Below, piece after piece: positions 11,728-25,292 of a DNA stretch of 51,395 nucleotides. Within the stretch, counting starts at the first letter, position 1. Every line of letters starts with the position of its first letter. The stretch is from Mesaphorura yosii (lineage: Eukaryota; Arthropoda; Collembola; Poduromorpha; Tullbergiidae): positions 1 to 51,395 of the forward strand of contig WIXG01000477.1 of NCBI GenBank assembly GCA_009869945.1. The letters are read 5' to 3'. The position numbers were made by a program, and so were the translations under genes. The notes beneath the pieces are model-generated. The model worked only from the letters and a program-made list of their open reading frames with translations. It made no database searches and was not told the DNA's origin.

Positions 11728-14700
11728 GTAACGAGTCGGACTTTGTCTTCGAACCGCCGGTGCTGACGCGTCGAAAGATTACTTTAAAGACAGCAGCAGA
11801 AGAGTCGAAGCCTGCCCGGCCTGAAAATGAACGACGATAAGCTAATCGACCTGGAGTCGGTGTACATCACGTACTGGAACCGACTCCAGCACTCGATCTT
11901 TGTCTCCTTCCTTCTCCTCGCGGCCTCAATGACGACGACGTACTTGGTCATTGCTCTCTTCTGCGAACATGTAAGTCAGGCCAAAGCAAGCACTCCCATG
12001 CGCCGTGCCGTCGCCCGTCGGCGCCTCCGGAAACAAAAAGAGAAATGAGATTATAAAAATCCGCTGCCGTTTTAGAACAAAAGAAATGGCGGCGTGCCTG
12101 CCTTTTCGTTTTATTGCCTGAATCGAGATTTGCCACTTGGGCTTTGCCTTTCCCGAAGAGCGTTTCGGGAGAGTAAAAACAATAAAATTCAGAATTCGGT
12201 TCTTCTAGGTTCTGAGTCCTGGCTCATGACTTGTGTCAATAGACAGACACGCCGCACCAAAAAGAAAAGTTAAAGTAGCGAGATTGAAATCGGGCATGGC
12301 GCTTCCCATTTCAACTTGTTTCTGCTGCTCTTCGTAATTGAATTGTGGGAATTGAAAAGAAAAATACGGCGGTGGCTCGCAAAAATTGCCTCGGCTATGT
12401 TTTCAGGCTCAGATTCGGTTTTTCTTTTACTTTGAGTTCGCGTTCGCGTTCGTTAATGAAGCCGCTTCAAACTTAAACAAAAGAGCAGCGAGTCTGTAGC
12501 GACGGAAGATAAAGAAAAGAATCGGCAAGTGAAAAGCAATGCGTATTTTTGGTCCACTTTGTACCTTTCTTTCGGGACTCCGGATCAAATGTCAAAACAT
12601 TTACCGTAAATCCAGTTCGGCCCCGAATTTAATCCTCTTAACAGCCCGGGCATTGAGCATTGAATTTCCCGCATTTTGCCATTTTTCCTTTTTTGCCATT
12701 GCAGGACATCATCACATCGACGAATCAAGTCTGCATTCTGCTCGTGACGCTCCTCATCCTCGTGCTGCTCTTCTTCCTCGCACAATTCCCGCTCTTTCAG
12801 CGCTATGGCCTTTTCGTCTCGCTCCTCGTCATCGTAACGCTCGCCGGCGCCTTCTTCATCTCGACACACATCGCGAGCCCGAGCCGACCGACGGACCACC
12901 TCATCCCCGTCTTTATCCTCATTTTCGCGATCAACACGATGATGCCACTCCCGCGGGTGCTCGCCATCGTCGTCTCCGTGCTTCTGGCCGTCCTCCACGT
13001 CGCCCTCGTGTTTTGGCTCTCCGATCCGACGCCCGAAATGGCGAGACAGGTGAGGCCAAAGCAGTAGTATTAATTAAGATATCTTGTGCGAAATTCCTTA
13101 CCGCACACGCGTAATTAAGATAAAAGGCATATTGCACAAGTTTTCAATGAGCCGAGCCTGGAATTCCTGCACCTCGCAAAATTCTTGCTGTGGGTGTGCC
13201 TGCAATCTGCAAAACTTTCGGTGTTCGTTTCGTATCATTTCTCGTAGGCTGAGGCTGAGGCTTGTAAGCTCCAGAGATTAATTTGCAAAGTTTTGGAACC
13301 TCCCGAAGCTGTGTTTATGATTTACTCGACTCGACTCTCGACTTTGTACTTCTGTACTCGTACTTTTGTTTTACTTGTACTTGTACTGCTCCAGTTCTTA
13401 GTTTCAGTTCTCCAATTCCTGTACCGTACCGAATTCTGCCCACGCACAATGCCGCTAGCGGGTCGTGCCCACCCGTGCATTTTACTTTCCTTTGGGTCTA
13501 ATAACCCGTATGTCTGAGCGTAAAGCGTGTAACGTGGGGAGCATAAAATCATTATGATTATCATGAATTCTGCATCCGAAAAAGAAATACGCGTGCATAA
13601 ATTCGAATTTTTTCATCCAGCAAGGAGCAAGTGAGCAAAGCAACAGAATTTGTACGCCCACGTGTAAGCGTACCTGACATTTCGTGATAATTCGCAAACA
13701 AATGCGTATAAAAGCGCTTACCGTTTGCGTTTATCGGCAGTTTGCAGTTTACAGTACACCATATTTTCAGGCACCGCAAGCCTTTCATGACTTTCATCGT
13801 TTCTAATGCCTTAATGCCAGTCTAATCCTTTGACCACCCTCGCAAAAGCCGACACTCGCAGCGAGGTTTTAGGCACCTGGCTTGGCTGGTGGGTCGTGGT
13901 TTTGTAGATAAGAAAAGCTTAGCCTTAGCGTTATCCTTAGCCCCCGATCTGGCTAGGCCATCAATTCATATGAAGTGGCAAGCCATTCCAATACAAATAT
14001 TCAAAGCCTCCTTCTTCTTTTTTGATGCTCAATTGCGGCAGACTATTATTGTATTATTATGATGATGGGGCCATTCTATTCTATGCTACTACTCCAGCAC
14101 TCATTCCATTCATACGATCATAAAGCACAAAGCCAGACCACCGCAGCGGGAGCGGCCTGCGTTTGCCATTCATGTTTGCACGGCAAGACAGGCAGGCATA
14201 GTTTAGCTGTTTAGCATTAGCACAATGAAGCCATTTAGCAAATTGAATATTACGATCGACTTTCTTCGCTTTCTCGTCGTCGTTCCGTCTGGAAATAATC
14301 CGGTCCTACGCGTACGGCCGTGGCACTGCACGGCGTGGCGTGGCGTGTCTCACTTGACATTGCAGTGCATAGAGTAGATCAATTACTTTAAAGTGAGGGT
14401 CTGACACCACGACAAGACACGCCAGACACGGTCATGCTGCACCTGCCACGCTTCTAGTTGCGAAATTCCAAGAAAACGAGCAAGAGAACGAAAATCCGGT
14501 AGACTGCAGCCCACGAAAATGAGAATTCTATTACAGGATGTTACGATTTAATATTCATAAGTACAGTCACAGCACAGATGCTGGCTAGCCAAACCGAGCC
14601 AGACGTAACAATAACAATAACAGGCCATAACAAGGCCAGTCATGGAATAATAAGCGGCGGTGTTTATAAATTATTGCTTTTGTGCTTTTCTTGTAACAGA

Positions 14701-17700
14701 AAGTCGGAAGCCCAGAAGTGCCTGGAAAGCTAGAAAAGGAAATTAGCATAAATGGCATTAGCATTAATGTTCATAATGACTTACGCTCAAAATTCGCTGT
14801 GCTGTTCTGTTTCGCCCTGCAATTCTAAGATTTTAAGCCAGCGGAGTGAGCGGAGCGTGGATGAATTGCGCTGACAGGGAGAAAGTCAGTGGAGGGGAAA
14901 GTTGTCTCGTCTCAGCTTGCCCCAGCTAACGCGCTTTTCTGGGTCGAAAGATAACGAGGAAGATAAGCCAACAAAAGCCTGGATTCTGGATAGAAGCAAT
15001 GGCGCGTAGGAAGATTAGCATTTTGCTATGCTTCTTCTTAGCATAATATTTTATCAGGACTTGCGAATCGGCAAATACGCAAATCGCATATCACTTGAAC
15101 CGGAAAACCGCTTAGCTCAACTACTTTTACTGCCCCAGCGAGCAGAAAAGCAGCACGCATGCAAATGACGAAGCGAATGCAAACTCACATTTCCTGAAGC
15201 TATTCAGCCTGCCATGCCATTCCAAAAACCGAGATATTGGAATTCAATTGCTGCTGCTTTTTCTGTCCCATGCGAACCTGAGCGATGATGTGACAATTTT
15301 ATATTTACTTTCTCCTCCGCCGAGCAGCCCACCGAGCTTTCTCTTCCATGAAACTCTGTCCCGTTCCGTTTCCACTTCAGACTTCTCGAGCGCGACGTGC
15401 AAACCTTAACTCAGAACGTTGCTTTTCGTTATCGTATGCTTTTGCTTGTCTGTAAACGAATCCAAGATCAAATTTAAAATTTTATTCCAGCACACCGCGA
15501 CACTTCACGCGTGAAGCGTGTCGTGGTGTGGCGTAAATTCTCATTTTTCAGTGCTTGATTCGCGAATGGCACATTTCATTTCTCGTATTTCTCTTCTCAC
15601 ATTCGCAAATGCGAAATGCGAAGCTCATCAGGATCGAGATTAGATTTTTTGACGTATTTCTGACGTGAGTTGGCGTGGCATGAGACGTGGGCCGAGATTA
15701 CCTTTTCATTTTCATCATTTTCAATTAAAGTAAAGCCAAGCCGAGCAATCTGAGCCTTGCCGGGATAAAAATAGAAATAAATTCGTTCCGGGTTCCGCGA
15801 TTGCAATTTGCCGTACGCGAAATCATTTTTACATAAAATTTGCATTAAGACGAGTTAATGGAGACGGTAATCCAGTTTTTACTTTCTACTTTGCGTATTG
15901 ATGGAACAATTTTTTGACTGACTTGACTGCGTTGCAAAGAGTCGCAGTCGCGAAGCTCATTATAAATTCCACAAGAGACTTGCCCTGGTTATTAATTGGC
16001 CTGGCTCGCTTTGATCGGCTTTCCGCTCGTGAAAAGCATTGCGAACGCAAATTACGCACAAGAGACTCTTAAAACTTATCTTAAGTACTTTCCGTGGTCG
16101 TTTGAGCTTATTTTCATTGCTGTGCCGGCTGCGGTCTAATTGGCCATGTCAAGCGGTGGTTTCATTCTAATCTGGCTGAGTTCTAATTAAGGTCGCCTGC
16201 CTATAATTAAATTACAGAAAAGCCAACCAAGGCTGCTTACGCGAGCTTTTGTCGTTATTTTCAAAGCTTCGTCTGTATTTTGAGTTTTGCGAATGGTTCA
16301 AATAATTTTTCTGGCTGATGCGTCGAACTGCCCGGAAAATCCTTTAAAATTGGCAAACTCGATAAAAGCCGCAGTGAATTCCCGATACACGATGATACGC
16401 AAATTTATTTCAATTACCTTGCGAGCGAGCGCGCCGCGACGAGAGAGAAATTGAGAAAGAAGCTTTTCTCCATTAGAATCCATTAGACTCATATTTAACG
16501 CTTAAAATGTCACAAATCCGACATAAATCAAAGCCCTACGTACGTGCGCTTCGCGTTCTGTGTTTGGACCTCGCGAGACGACAGATTAGCCATTAATATT
16601 CATTCAAAATCAATTTCCGTGCAGAAGCTGAAAGTTGCACTCTTCGCTCAGATTGTATGCCTTATAAATCATTTCATTCTAGTCACGTTTCCAAAATTGC
16701 AATGGCAATGCCAATGACGCTTTAAAATTATGATTCAATATGAAATGGAAGCATTTCTCGCAATTTGTGCAATTTTTATCAATTTTTTTCCAATTTTGTG
16801 GCAATACGCGAGGTCAGCCTTTGTGCTATTGCCATTTGTTGGTGGTCAGCTATTACCTTGACTATAAATGCTAAGATTACATTTTATTGTGGGTTTCTTT
16901 CTTTCCTTGTCCCGTGCCCGGAAAGAACTCAAATGCGACTTGCACTGCGATTAAAGGAGAAAGCAAAAGCAAGGCATTACATGAAAAGACCATTAAGCCA
17001 CTCATTTCTTGACCTAATCTACTTTTTTACACGGCTCCGTGCAATTTCTCCATAATGCAAGGGCATCTGGAAATCGTTCGAGGCGCGGCGAGGCTCTTGA
17101 ATGTCTTGACACTTTAATTGATCCCGACGCTCTTGCTCTTGTTCTTGCTCTCATTGTCTTGTCTTTCGATTGATTCTCCACAGATCCTCGCGAGCATCGT
17201 CTTTCTCGTCTCTGGCCTCATCGCTGGCATTTATCACCGTCAAATGGCGATGAAGGCTCACGAACGTACCTGCCACGGAACCAAAACCTGTTTAGAGTCA
17301 CGAATCAAGCTGGAGTGCGAGCGCGAGCAGCAGGAGCAGCTTCTTCTCTCCGTCATACCGGCCTACATCGCGGCGGAGGTGAGTATCGCACCATTTTAAA
17401 AATTTAATTTCAGGAGGCTGCCGATCTCGGCTTTGGCCGAATTCGATTTCGACGTAAATCGAGGACGCGGCCGTGTTTGGAGCAGCAGAGCAGCTTTTCC
17501 TGTGTTTCTCGCCCAAAATTGATCTGTGGCGTGAGTAGAATTCGTTTTTCGTTTCATTTCATTCATCGCCGCGTCTCGCCGTGTCGAAAATCGATCTCTG
17601 GAGAATTGTGGTCGCGAGCGAACCCTGGTTTTGTATCTTCTTTGAAGCTTCGACTGGAGACGAGAGTTTTCTTCTTTTCTGCCAGCAGCTTCTCTTCTCC

Positions 17701-20700
17701 GTCAAAAGATTGCTTTACGATTCAAAAATTCTTTCACACACCACAAAACATCGCATCGCATTGAATCGCACTGCAATGCACTACAATGAACACAATGCGA
17801 GGATGTAAGATGTCAATTTTGACACAAAGACACGAGCCCGGCTCAAGCACTGGAGAACAGGAGACTGGAGACGTGTGCTGGCACTGGAATTCGGAATTCA
17901 GAAGATCAAAGTCGTAATCTTGCTACTTACTTTCTTCCTTTCCTTCTACCGTGTTTGGTTTCTGTTTCTCTTTTCTCCTCTCTGATTTCTACCCGGCCAC
18001 GACACACGCCAGAGATAACAAGAATCTCATTCTAATGATTGGAACTGCAACGAACGTGGAATTTCAGCCCACAACTTCAAAGATTTTGACTTTTGACTTG
18101 ATTCGCATTCACAAATGCGGTCTGTCGAAAATTCTATCTCTGCCACTTTGCCTGCCTATCCTGTGTTTACTTATCAAAGGACTCGATCGAGAATCTGAAT
18201 TTGCATTTTTGATTAACGAATTCACTCTGGCGCGGCGGCGGGATACACTCACGGCACGGCTACTTGAGTTAACCCGAATTAATTCGACTAATTAGACTTG
18301 GGTGGTACAAACCTTCGACTCGGCGACGTGATTTAATTGAATTTGCCCAATTCGATTCGGCTTTAAAGTGACTCGATTCGAGGAAGATGCAGGCAATGAT
18401 TAATTTGCAAGAAAAGCAAACATGCAAGAATTCATTAATCTTTACTATGAGCAGGTTCCGTCAGGCGCTGCTGCTCATCAGTGTAGTGTGAATTCGAATT
18501 TCCGAATCGCGAATTGTCCGACGTTGAAATTGAATTCATTCATTGTTGTCCTGTTCGTTCAGTGTTCTCTGCTCTGCTCATTAATTATGCTGTCAGAAAT
18601 TCTGGTGCCTGGACAAGACAGGAGAAGAATTGCAGGATTGGACACCTGCTTCCAGTTTCCAGTTCATTTTCCAGTCCAGTGTTCTTCGTTATCATTTATT
18701 TTGTTCCAGTGCAGTATAGCAGCAGTAACAAGTGGGCGAGCAACCTAAACAATGAGCAAGTCTGTCATTCATTCTTCAGCTCCTCTCGAGCTTGGAGTCG
18801 CTCCTGCCTAGCGTCTGCTACCTGATGAATACGAATGCAGTTTCCACAACTTACCCGAAGATTAATTTTTCAATTTCCTGTTGACAGGTGAAAAGGAGCA
18901 TCATGCTGAAGATGGCTGACGTCTGCTCTGGCGCTGGATCAGCCGGTTCAACCCGTTTCCACGAGATGTACGTGCAACGCCACAATAATGTTAGGTAAGA
19001 AAGCCATTCGAGCCTCGCATTCGAGTGCTCATTTTCTCCTTGCACTGATTTAATTGCAATCGGCACACTGCCATGTTTCACAGCATTCTGTACGCCGACA
19101 TCGTAAACTTTACCCCACTTTCGGAGCAGCTAAGCGCCTCCTCCCTCGTCCAAACTCTGAATCAGCTGTTTGGAAAGTTTGACCAGATCGCACAAGAAAA
19201 TCAGTGCATGCGAATCAAGATCCTGGGTGACTGCTACTACTGCGTCAGCGGGCTCCCAATTTCACGGCCGAATCACGCCGATAACTGTGTCAAGATGGGG
19301 CTCGAGATGATTGAAGCGATTCGGATGGTTCGGCAAGCGACCGGATGCAACGTCGACATGCGAATTGGTGTTCACACCGGGAATGTCCTGTGCGGAGTGC
19401 TCGGGCTCAGGAAATGTAAGTTAATTCGAAACTTAACGGCAATCAGCAATTCTACAGGTTTAATTATTCTTGTCCTGCCCGTTTTTAGGGCAATACGACG
19501 TCTGGAGTGACGACGTGTCGCTGGCAAATCACATGGAAGCTGGTGGCATGCCAGGGTAAGGCCAGGGCCCGAGCCGAATTAATTGCTGATGATAATTGAA
19601 AAAGAGTGCTTACTTTGTAATTTATTTCAGGCGAGTTCACATCACCAGAGCCACATACGACTCTCTCATCTCCCCTTTCGAAGTGGAGCCAGGCGAAGGC
19701 CACAAGCGGGATCACTACCTGGCGGACCACAAAGTGGAAACTTTTCTCATTCTCCCACCAAAAGTAAGACAGGCCTTCACGAGTCTGTTCGAGATCGAAA
19801 CTGAATCATGTGCAATTTTCCTGTCCTGTTTAGAAATCGTCGACCCCGTCCCGAAACGGAAGCAGTGCAGGAGCGAACCCGCCAAGCAGCGACCCCAACA
19901 ACCTCCCGACCCCAAACTCGGGACAGGTGGACACGATAAGCATAAGCGGGAACAGTATTACTGGAATCGTTGGTCCCGAAGGCGGTGGCAGCGCAGGGGC
20001 ACCTCCTGCCGAGAAGAAAAATGGAGTCGATGGAGCTACCGCGGCCGCCGGCGGTGGCACCAATGCGTTGCCACCGGCCCAATTCGGAGTTCAGGCCGGG
20101 AGGCATCGATCAAGCTCCAAGATGACCAAGACATTAGAATTTTGGGGTGCAGACAAACCGTTTGCGAATATTACGGAGAAGACGCTGGCGAAAAATATCG
20201 GATTGGCGGTAAATTCGAAATTTAACCAAGAAATTTTATCCCTGACGCTTGAAGTCGTTGAAACTGCTTTTGTATTGTCCAGAGTCTGGCCATGATAGAG
20301 TCCAGTCTGCCGCGGAGCTCCAGCACGTGGGCAGAATGCAAACAGTGCTTCCAGTCGGAAGATCTGAACCCTTTCACGCTGTGGTTCCGGAAAGGTAAAC
20401 TGGAAACGCAGTACAAGAACCTGCCCGATCGGGAGTTTCATTACTACCTCGCGATTGCTGCCGTGCTGTACGTGTGCATGGTGCTCATCGAGGCGCTGAC
20501 CGCCACGCGATGGTCCATCCTCGCCCTGTCCACGGCCCCGACGCTTCTCCTCATCCTTCTCTTCTTTTTCCTCTCCTGGCGGGATAAGCGACTCCGCTTC
20601 TACAGTTCGAGCAGCGAGACCGGGAGCAGACGAAAAAGCAGCGGAGGAACGACGGGAAGCCACCGCAAAGTAGCTCAGCTCGTCCATGATGGCAACAACA

Positions 20701-23700
20701 CCCACTGCACGATTGTGCCCGACCCCAACGGCCCGGACGAGTTTGACTACGACGGCGACACGATGCCGGCGACGAGCTGCCTCGCCCACACGGCGTACAC
20801 GATCTCCAACACACGGTGGATCCGGCTGGTCATCTTTGCGTTTGTGGCGTCCGTCATTTGCGCGTCGTCGCTCGTCGCTTTGGTGAGTGTATCAACAGAA
20901 AAGTGGAAAGGTCGACAGGTCGGCTAAAGCTAAATTAACCTTTGACCTTGCTGTCTGCTTTCTAGCTGGACGCGAGCTCCGATCAGACCCGCGTCGGAAT
21001 CGAGAAGACGAATCTCCCCTCCGCCGATCTGCTCCTGAACGAATCGTTCGTGTTCAACACGAGCGGCGACTACTATGACGTGCAGGAAGTCGAGGACGTC
21101 CCCGGCCCCGAGTCGATGTTTATTCCGTACTACCTGTGCAGCTGCCTCGTGGCGCTCATGGCCGTCTCCGTCTTCCTCCGCGTCGACTTTCTCATCAAAC
21201 TCATAATCATGATTCTCACATCAGTCGTTCATATCCTCCTCATCGCGTACCCGGAGAACGAGTACTTTATGACGTACTACGGTGGGCATCGGGACGGGTA
21301 AGCAACGAATTTTGCATGAAAATTTAGGCGAGAAATTGCAATTTGAATTTTGCAATTTAGATTCGAGCTAATCCCGTTTGAGTTCAAGACGGCATTTTTC
21401 CTGTTTGTCCTTCTCTGTCTCCTTCACGTCGTCGACCGGCACACGGAATCCACGTCGAGAACGGATTTTCTGTGGAAATCCAAGCTGCAGGTTCGTGGCT
21501 CCAGAGCCCTGGCGCGAGGAGGAACCGAAACGCTGCGCCTGGCTTTGTTCAAGCTCGCAAGCTCACATTCGCAATTTTTGCACTTTTCTCCCGCAGGTGG
21601 AGCAAGACGAAGTGGAGACGATGCGAGGCATCAACAAGATCCTGCTCGAAAATATCTTGCCCGCCCACGTCGCGGAGCGGTTCCTCCACAACCTCACAGT
21701 CAAAGGCGACCTTTACCACGAGCGATACAACACCATCGCTGTGATGTTTGCGTCAATACCGAATTACATTGAGTTTTACGATGAAAACGACGTTAACAAG
21801 CAGGGGCTCGAATGTCTCCGACTACTCAACGAGATTATTTGTGATTTTGATAAGGTAACTCAGTAATTATGTGGTTTTCTCATTTTCTGTCATATTTTTG
21901 GAGGAATTTGAGTTTTTGGCTTTTTCTGCCCTTTTCAGCTTCTTCTCAAGCCTAAATACAGTGGAATAGAGAAGATCAAGACAATAGGCAGTACTTACAT
22001 GGCCGCTTCGGGGCTGAACCCTGGAAAAGAGTCTCAGGTACTTAAAATGTAAAACCGTGCCAAAAATGGCGAAAAAGTGCATCGAGTGTCGAATTCCAGT
22101 CAGTACTCAGCACAATTTACTACTTGCTTGCTTTCAGGAAACGAAGCTCCGTGAGAACAGCATCGTGACGGTGCTCGTCGATTTCGCGATTGCGCTCATG
22201 ACGGTCCTAGACCACATCAATAAAGAGTCCTTTCAACGCTTCAAGCTACGTGTCGGTAAGTAAGCAGCTGAGCTGAGCCGAGCCTCTCAACGAGTTGGAA
22301 GAGTAACGGGCCAATTACTGGGCTCATTTTTCTCGGCCCGCGCAGCTCCCGCTCGCGCAGCTGAGTGGCTGTGCCTGGAGTCCATTTGTTTGACGCGTTG
22401 ACGCACATGTAGTAAATTACGTGCTTGGGAAAGAATGTGGGAAATTATTAGCAAACGTCAGAATTTGGAAGTGTTCTATTTATCAATGATCGGAAAGAGC
22501 ATCTTGGAGCTTTCTCGCAAAAGATAGGCAGGCAGACAGCCCGCAGGAGATGAGATGATAAATAAAATTATGAGAAGCGCGTACGGCGCGCAGACAAAAA
22601 CAAACTAAAACTTCCCACATTTTGTACATCGTGCATCGTGCTCGCGGTTTCGCCTTTTCGCTGGGCTGCGCTGCGTTGGAATTCTGGAATTTATTGTTTT
22701 CTGAAGAAAGTGGAGGAGGCGAGAGCGAAAACGCAAAGAACGAAGATGACAGCCGAAGAAAAGACGAAGACACTCAGAGAAATATGCCCACAAGAGAATC
22801 ATTTACAGTTCGAGTGAATTCTGCGGCCGGCTGCGGTCGGGATGCTTGATGAAGTTCTCGCAAGTTGCAAATGGCGAAATAGCAATCGCAAATATGTTGC
22901 CAAATGCCATGCGTACGCGTGTTTATTATTCTTTTGAGAATTCATCTTAGCGTCGACGTGCGGGACGTGGACGGGAATAGGCTCTTTACAAGATAAATAA
23001 ATACGCCATACGCGATGCGATACGCGAGCCAGGCAGGCAATCAGTCAATTCCTCACGACCGACCCACTAAGATTAAATATTCGGGCCGAGAAACTTCTCG
23101 CCTTCATCTGAAGCCTTGAGTGCTGACTTGAATCATGATATGACTGGAGATTGAGCTCTTTGTCATTATTGTTTCTATTTCTCGAGCTCTCGCTCAAGCA
23201 GGCAGGCAGGCAGGCAAAACTTTTTATTTCTTACTTCGCTCTTCCGCTGGCATTCCATTACAATCAAAATAATGATGAATGAGGACATATGGCATGGCGT
23301 GAGTGCGCGTGAAAAGTTTGGTGATTTTTGGGAAAAGTTTGTGAGAACGCGTACGCGCACACGTTTTTATTTGAGAGATTGAGTGTCGTATTTGTTATTT
23401 GTTCCCTGCTCGATGCAAAAAGTTGGTTGTGCTCTCGTATTTGAGGCTCGGTTGAGTTCTCGTATTACACCCGAATTAAAATGTTGAGCCGATTTTTCAA
23501 TGCGAGAGCAACACCAGCGCAGGAAGAGGAAAATAATCCGGCATCTGGCAGAGTTCGAGTCTTGATTTAATCCGAATCTTATTGGATCGAGCTTTCTTGG
23601 CTTAGCTTGACTTCTTGCATGAAACACGAATTTAGAATTTTTGATAGCTTATTTCGAATTTAGGATCACTGCACTGCCAGACTTCAGATTTGAGTTGACA

Positions 23701-25247
23701 GCACCCGCACGTGTTGAAAAATGTAAGACTCGGAACCGTGAAGTCGAGAATCGAGATGAGTCGAGATTTACATTTGCTTTTGCATCTTGGGTCCATGAAT
23801 CTCATTTCTGTCAGCCACAGCCTGCCCTCCTGTGTTTCACGCTTCATGCTGAGCCCACACGGCATGGCACGGCAAAATTCTTCATTCATTCTGCATGTAT
23901 TCTTCATCTTCCATAAGCGATGCCGTGTCTCTCTTCTCTTGCATCTTGCTCGTTCGCGTTTCGTGTCAAGTCATCTCATCTCGGTTGTGTGTTCTAGTCT
24001 GTCTTTCAGTCTTGTGATGTTACGTTATGAATTGTGAAGATGACATGAATCTGAAGCTTAAATGACGGAATATCACGGCTTTACGGCACGGGACGAAGCT
24101 GTGAAACTGAAAAGAAAGACAAACTGCTTACCGCTGCTGTGAAAAGCGAGCCAAGCATATTACGGATTATGACTTTATATTATAAGTTATTACATTTTCA
24201 CCTACGAGCAAGCCCGAGCGCGTGTTTTGAACAGAAACCACAGTCTCAACCGAGATTAAATGATACTGGCAATGGTTATTTTGCTTATGATCTCATCCGA
24301 ATTTAAATCAACGACAAACGACTCCATTCTTGTCTCTGCTCTTCTCTTACATTTGCGTTTGCATTGCAGGCATCAACCACGGCCCCGTCGTCGCCGGCGT
24401 CATCGGTGCCCAGAAGCCACAGTACGACATTTGGGGCAACGCCGTCAACGTCGCCTCGCGAATGGACAGCTGCGGAGTCATGAACAGAATTCAGGTAAGC
24501 TGCCAGGCAGACAGGCACGTGACGCTAGGCGAACTAATTACCGGTGGCGGCAGGAAACAGGAACAAATAAAAGAAAGCTCTTCTGGTGCGCTGCAGCGTG
24601 GCAGAAGAATTCTTTTGTTGTGACAGGCGGTAGCCACGCACGGGTGCATGCTGGGCCAGGTTGTAATTCTAGACGAAGAAACTCGAGTAATTTATTAAAA
24701 TAATACGTACGGCTGGCTGGGCGAGCCTGGCATTATACTTACGGGATGCTTGCTTCGCTGAGTAAATATGCCACGCCACCCGAGAATACAGACGGAGAAA
24801 GTTGAGCCACGCGCCACAGCCTTGTTAAGACGTTGTACGCTGTTGTTCCGTAATGAAGATCATCAATCATGGCTCACGCCGCGCTGGTCCACGAGAGACG
24901 AGACGAATATGACAACCGGGCTCAGAAAGCGAGGGCGAAAGCCCGCACGCAGGCAGCACGCCGCAGGCAGGCTGACAAATCTTAATCTTAATCTTGCTCG
25001 TTGTTGGCGTTGCTGCCGTCGTATTCGTAATCGTTGCACGGTCACGGTCGTTATGTTTATGATCTTTTATTCTCGCTTAGCCGAACCCGAAGATTAATGG
25101 CGTTTCTCTTATCAGGTAACCGAAGACACTGCGAAGCTGCTCATGGAATCCGGCTACGATTGCGAGTGCCGCGGGCCGACTTACGTGAAGGGAAAGGGCA
25201 CTCTGACGACGTACTTTGTACGCACGCCCTTCGACCCCAAAACCTAA
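11620..25247 (+). CDS. Ac76E: Membrane adenylate cyclase, ADCY2/4/7 (Ac76E) class, 17 exons
   Basis: Makes cAMP from ATP at the plasma membrane under G-protein control. Exons: 11620-11727 (inferred), 11794-11970, 12705-13049, 17184-17378, 18888-18994, 19084-19415, 19489-19555, 19631-19763, 19834-20208, 20283-20882, 20966-21297, 21361-21490, 21597-21854, 21939-22037, 22138-22255, 24370-24494, 25116-25247. All junctions are GT-AG with matching phases and give about 1210 aa. Residues 60-240 hold six membrane segments; C1a (about 308-488) carries metal-binding Asp in [11 protein letters not shown] and ILGDCYY; the C1b linker is Gly/Ala-rich; 630-960 holds six more segments, with N-glycosylation sites NES and NTS between the third and fourth; C2a (about 990-1205) has [29 protein letters not shown] and KGKG, the usual ATP-binding set. 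[17 protein letters not shown] marks the ADCY2/4/7 class. If the first exon is wrong, the start is ATG 11827. The catalytic residues suggest an active enzyme. Confidence 0.93.
13050..17183 (+). other. Large intron of the cyclase gene (4.1 kb)
   Basis: Lies between the exon ending EMARQ and the exon starting ILASIVF. The open frames inside are short and unrecognisable. It contains the long hairpin at 15491-15530 and many short word repeats. Long introns near the 5' end often hold enhancers, but I see no specific site. Confidence 0.75.
15491..15530. repeat. Long imperfect hairpin in cyclase intron
   Basis: Outer arms CACACCGCGACAC and GTGTCGTGGTGTG pair along 13 positions with one G-T wobble, and enclose the perfect palindrome TTCACGCGTGAA plus a 2-nt bulge. 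The transcript could form a nearly continuous stem. Function unknown. Confidence 0.6.
17379..18887 (+). other. Cyclase intron (1.5 kb)
   Basis: Separates the last membrane segment of the first set plus the helical linker ([12 protein letters not shown], ending IPAYIAAE) from the start of the C1 catalytic region. No recognisable content. Confidence 0.75.
22256..24369 (+). other. Cyclase intron inside the C2 catalytic domain (2.1 kb)
   Basis: Splits the Gly codon of RVGINHGP in phase 1. It contains the (GGCA)4 tract at 23198-23216. Several short open frames occur, none resembling a protein family. Confidence 0.75.
23198..23216. repeat. Short tandem repeat (GGCA)4
   Basis: GCA followed by four perfect GGCA units inside a cyclase intron. 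Looser GGCA/TGCC clusters occur elsewhere in the non-coding DNA. Confidence 0.8.
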
Positions 25248-25286
25248 AGAAAGAGGCAGGACATAAATCAGCTATGGCGATAAGAC

Positions 25287-25292
25287 AATAAA
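25287..25292 (+). terminator. Poly(A) signal AATAAA of the cyclase gene
   Basis: A canonical AATAAA 40 nt after the stop codon at 25245-25247, implying a short 3' UTR. Confidence 0.6.

Noticed and set aside
11619..11839. 73-codon open frame overlapping the putative cyclase first exon in another frame
   Set aside because: It ends at TAA 11838 and needs a frameshift to reach the cyclase; the spliced alternative in the cyclase's own frame explains the region better.
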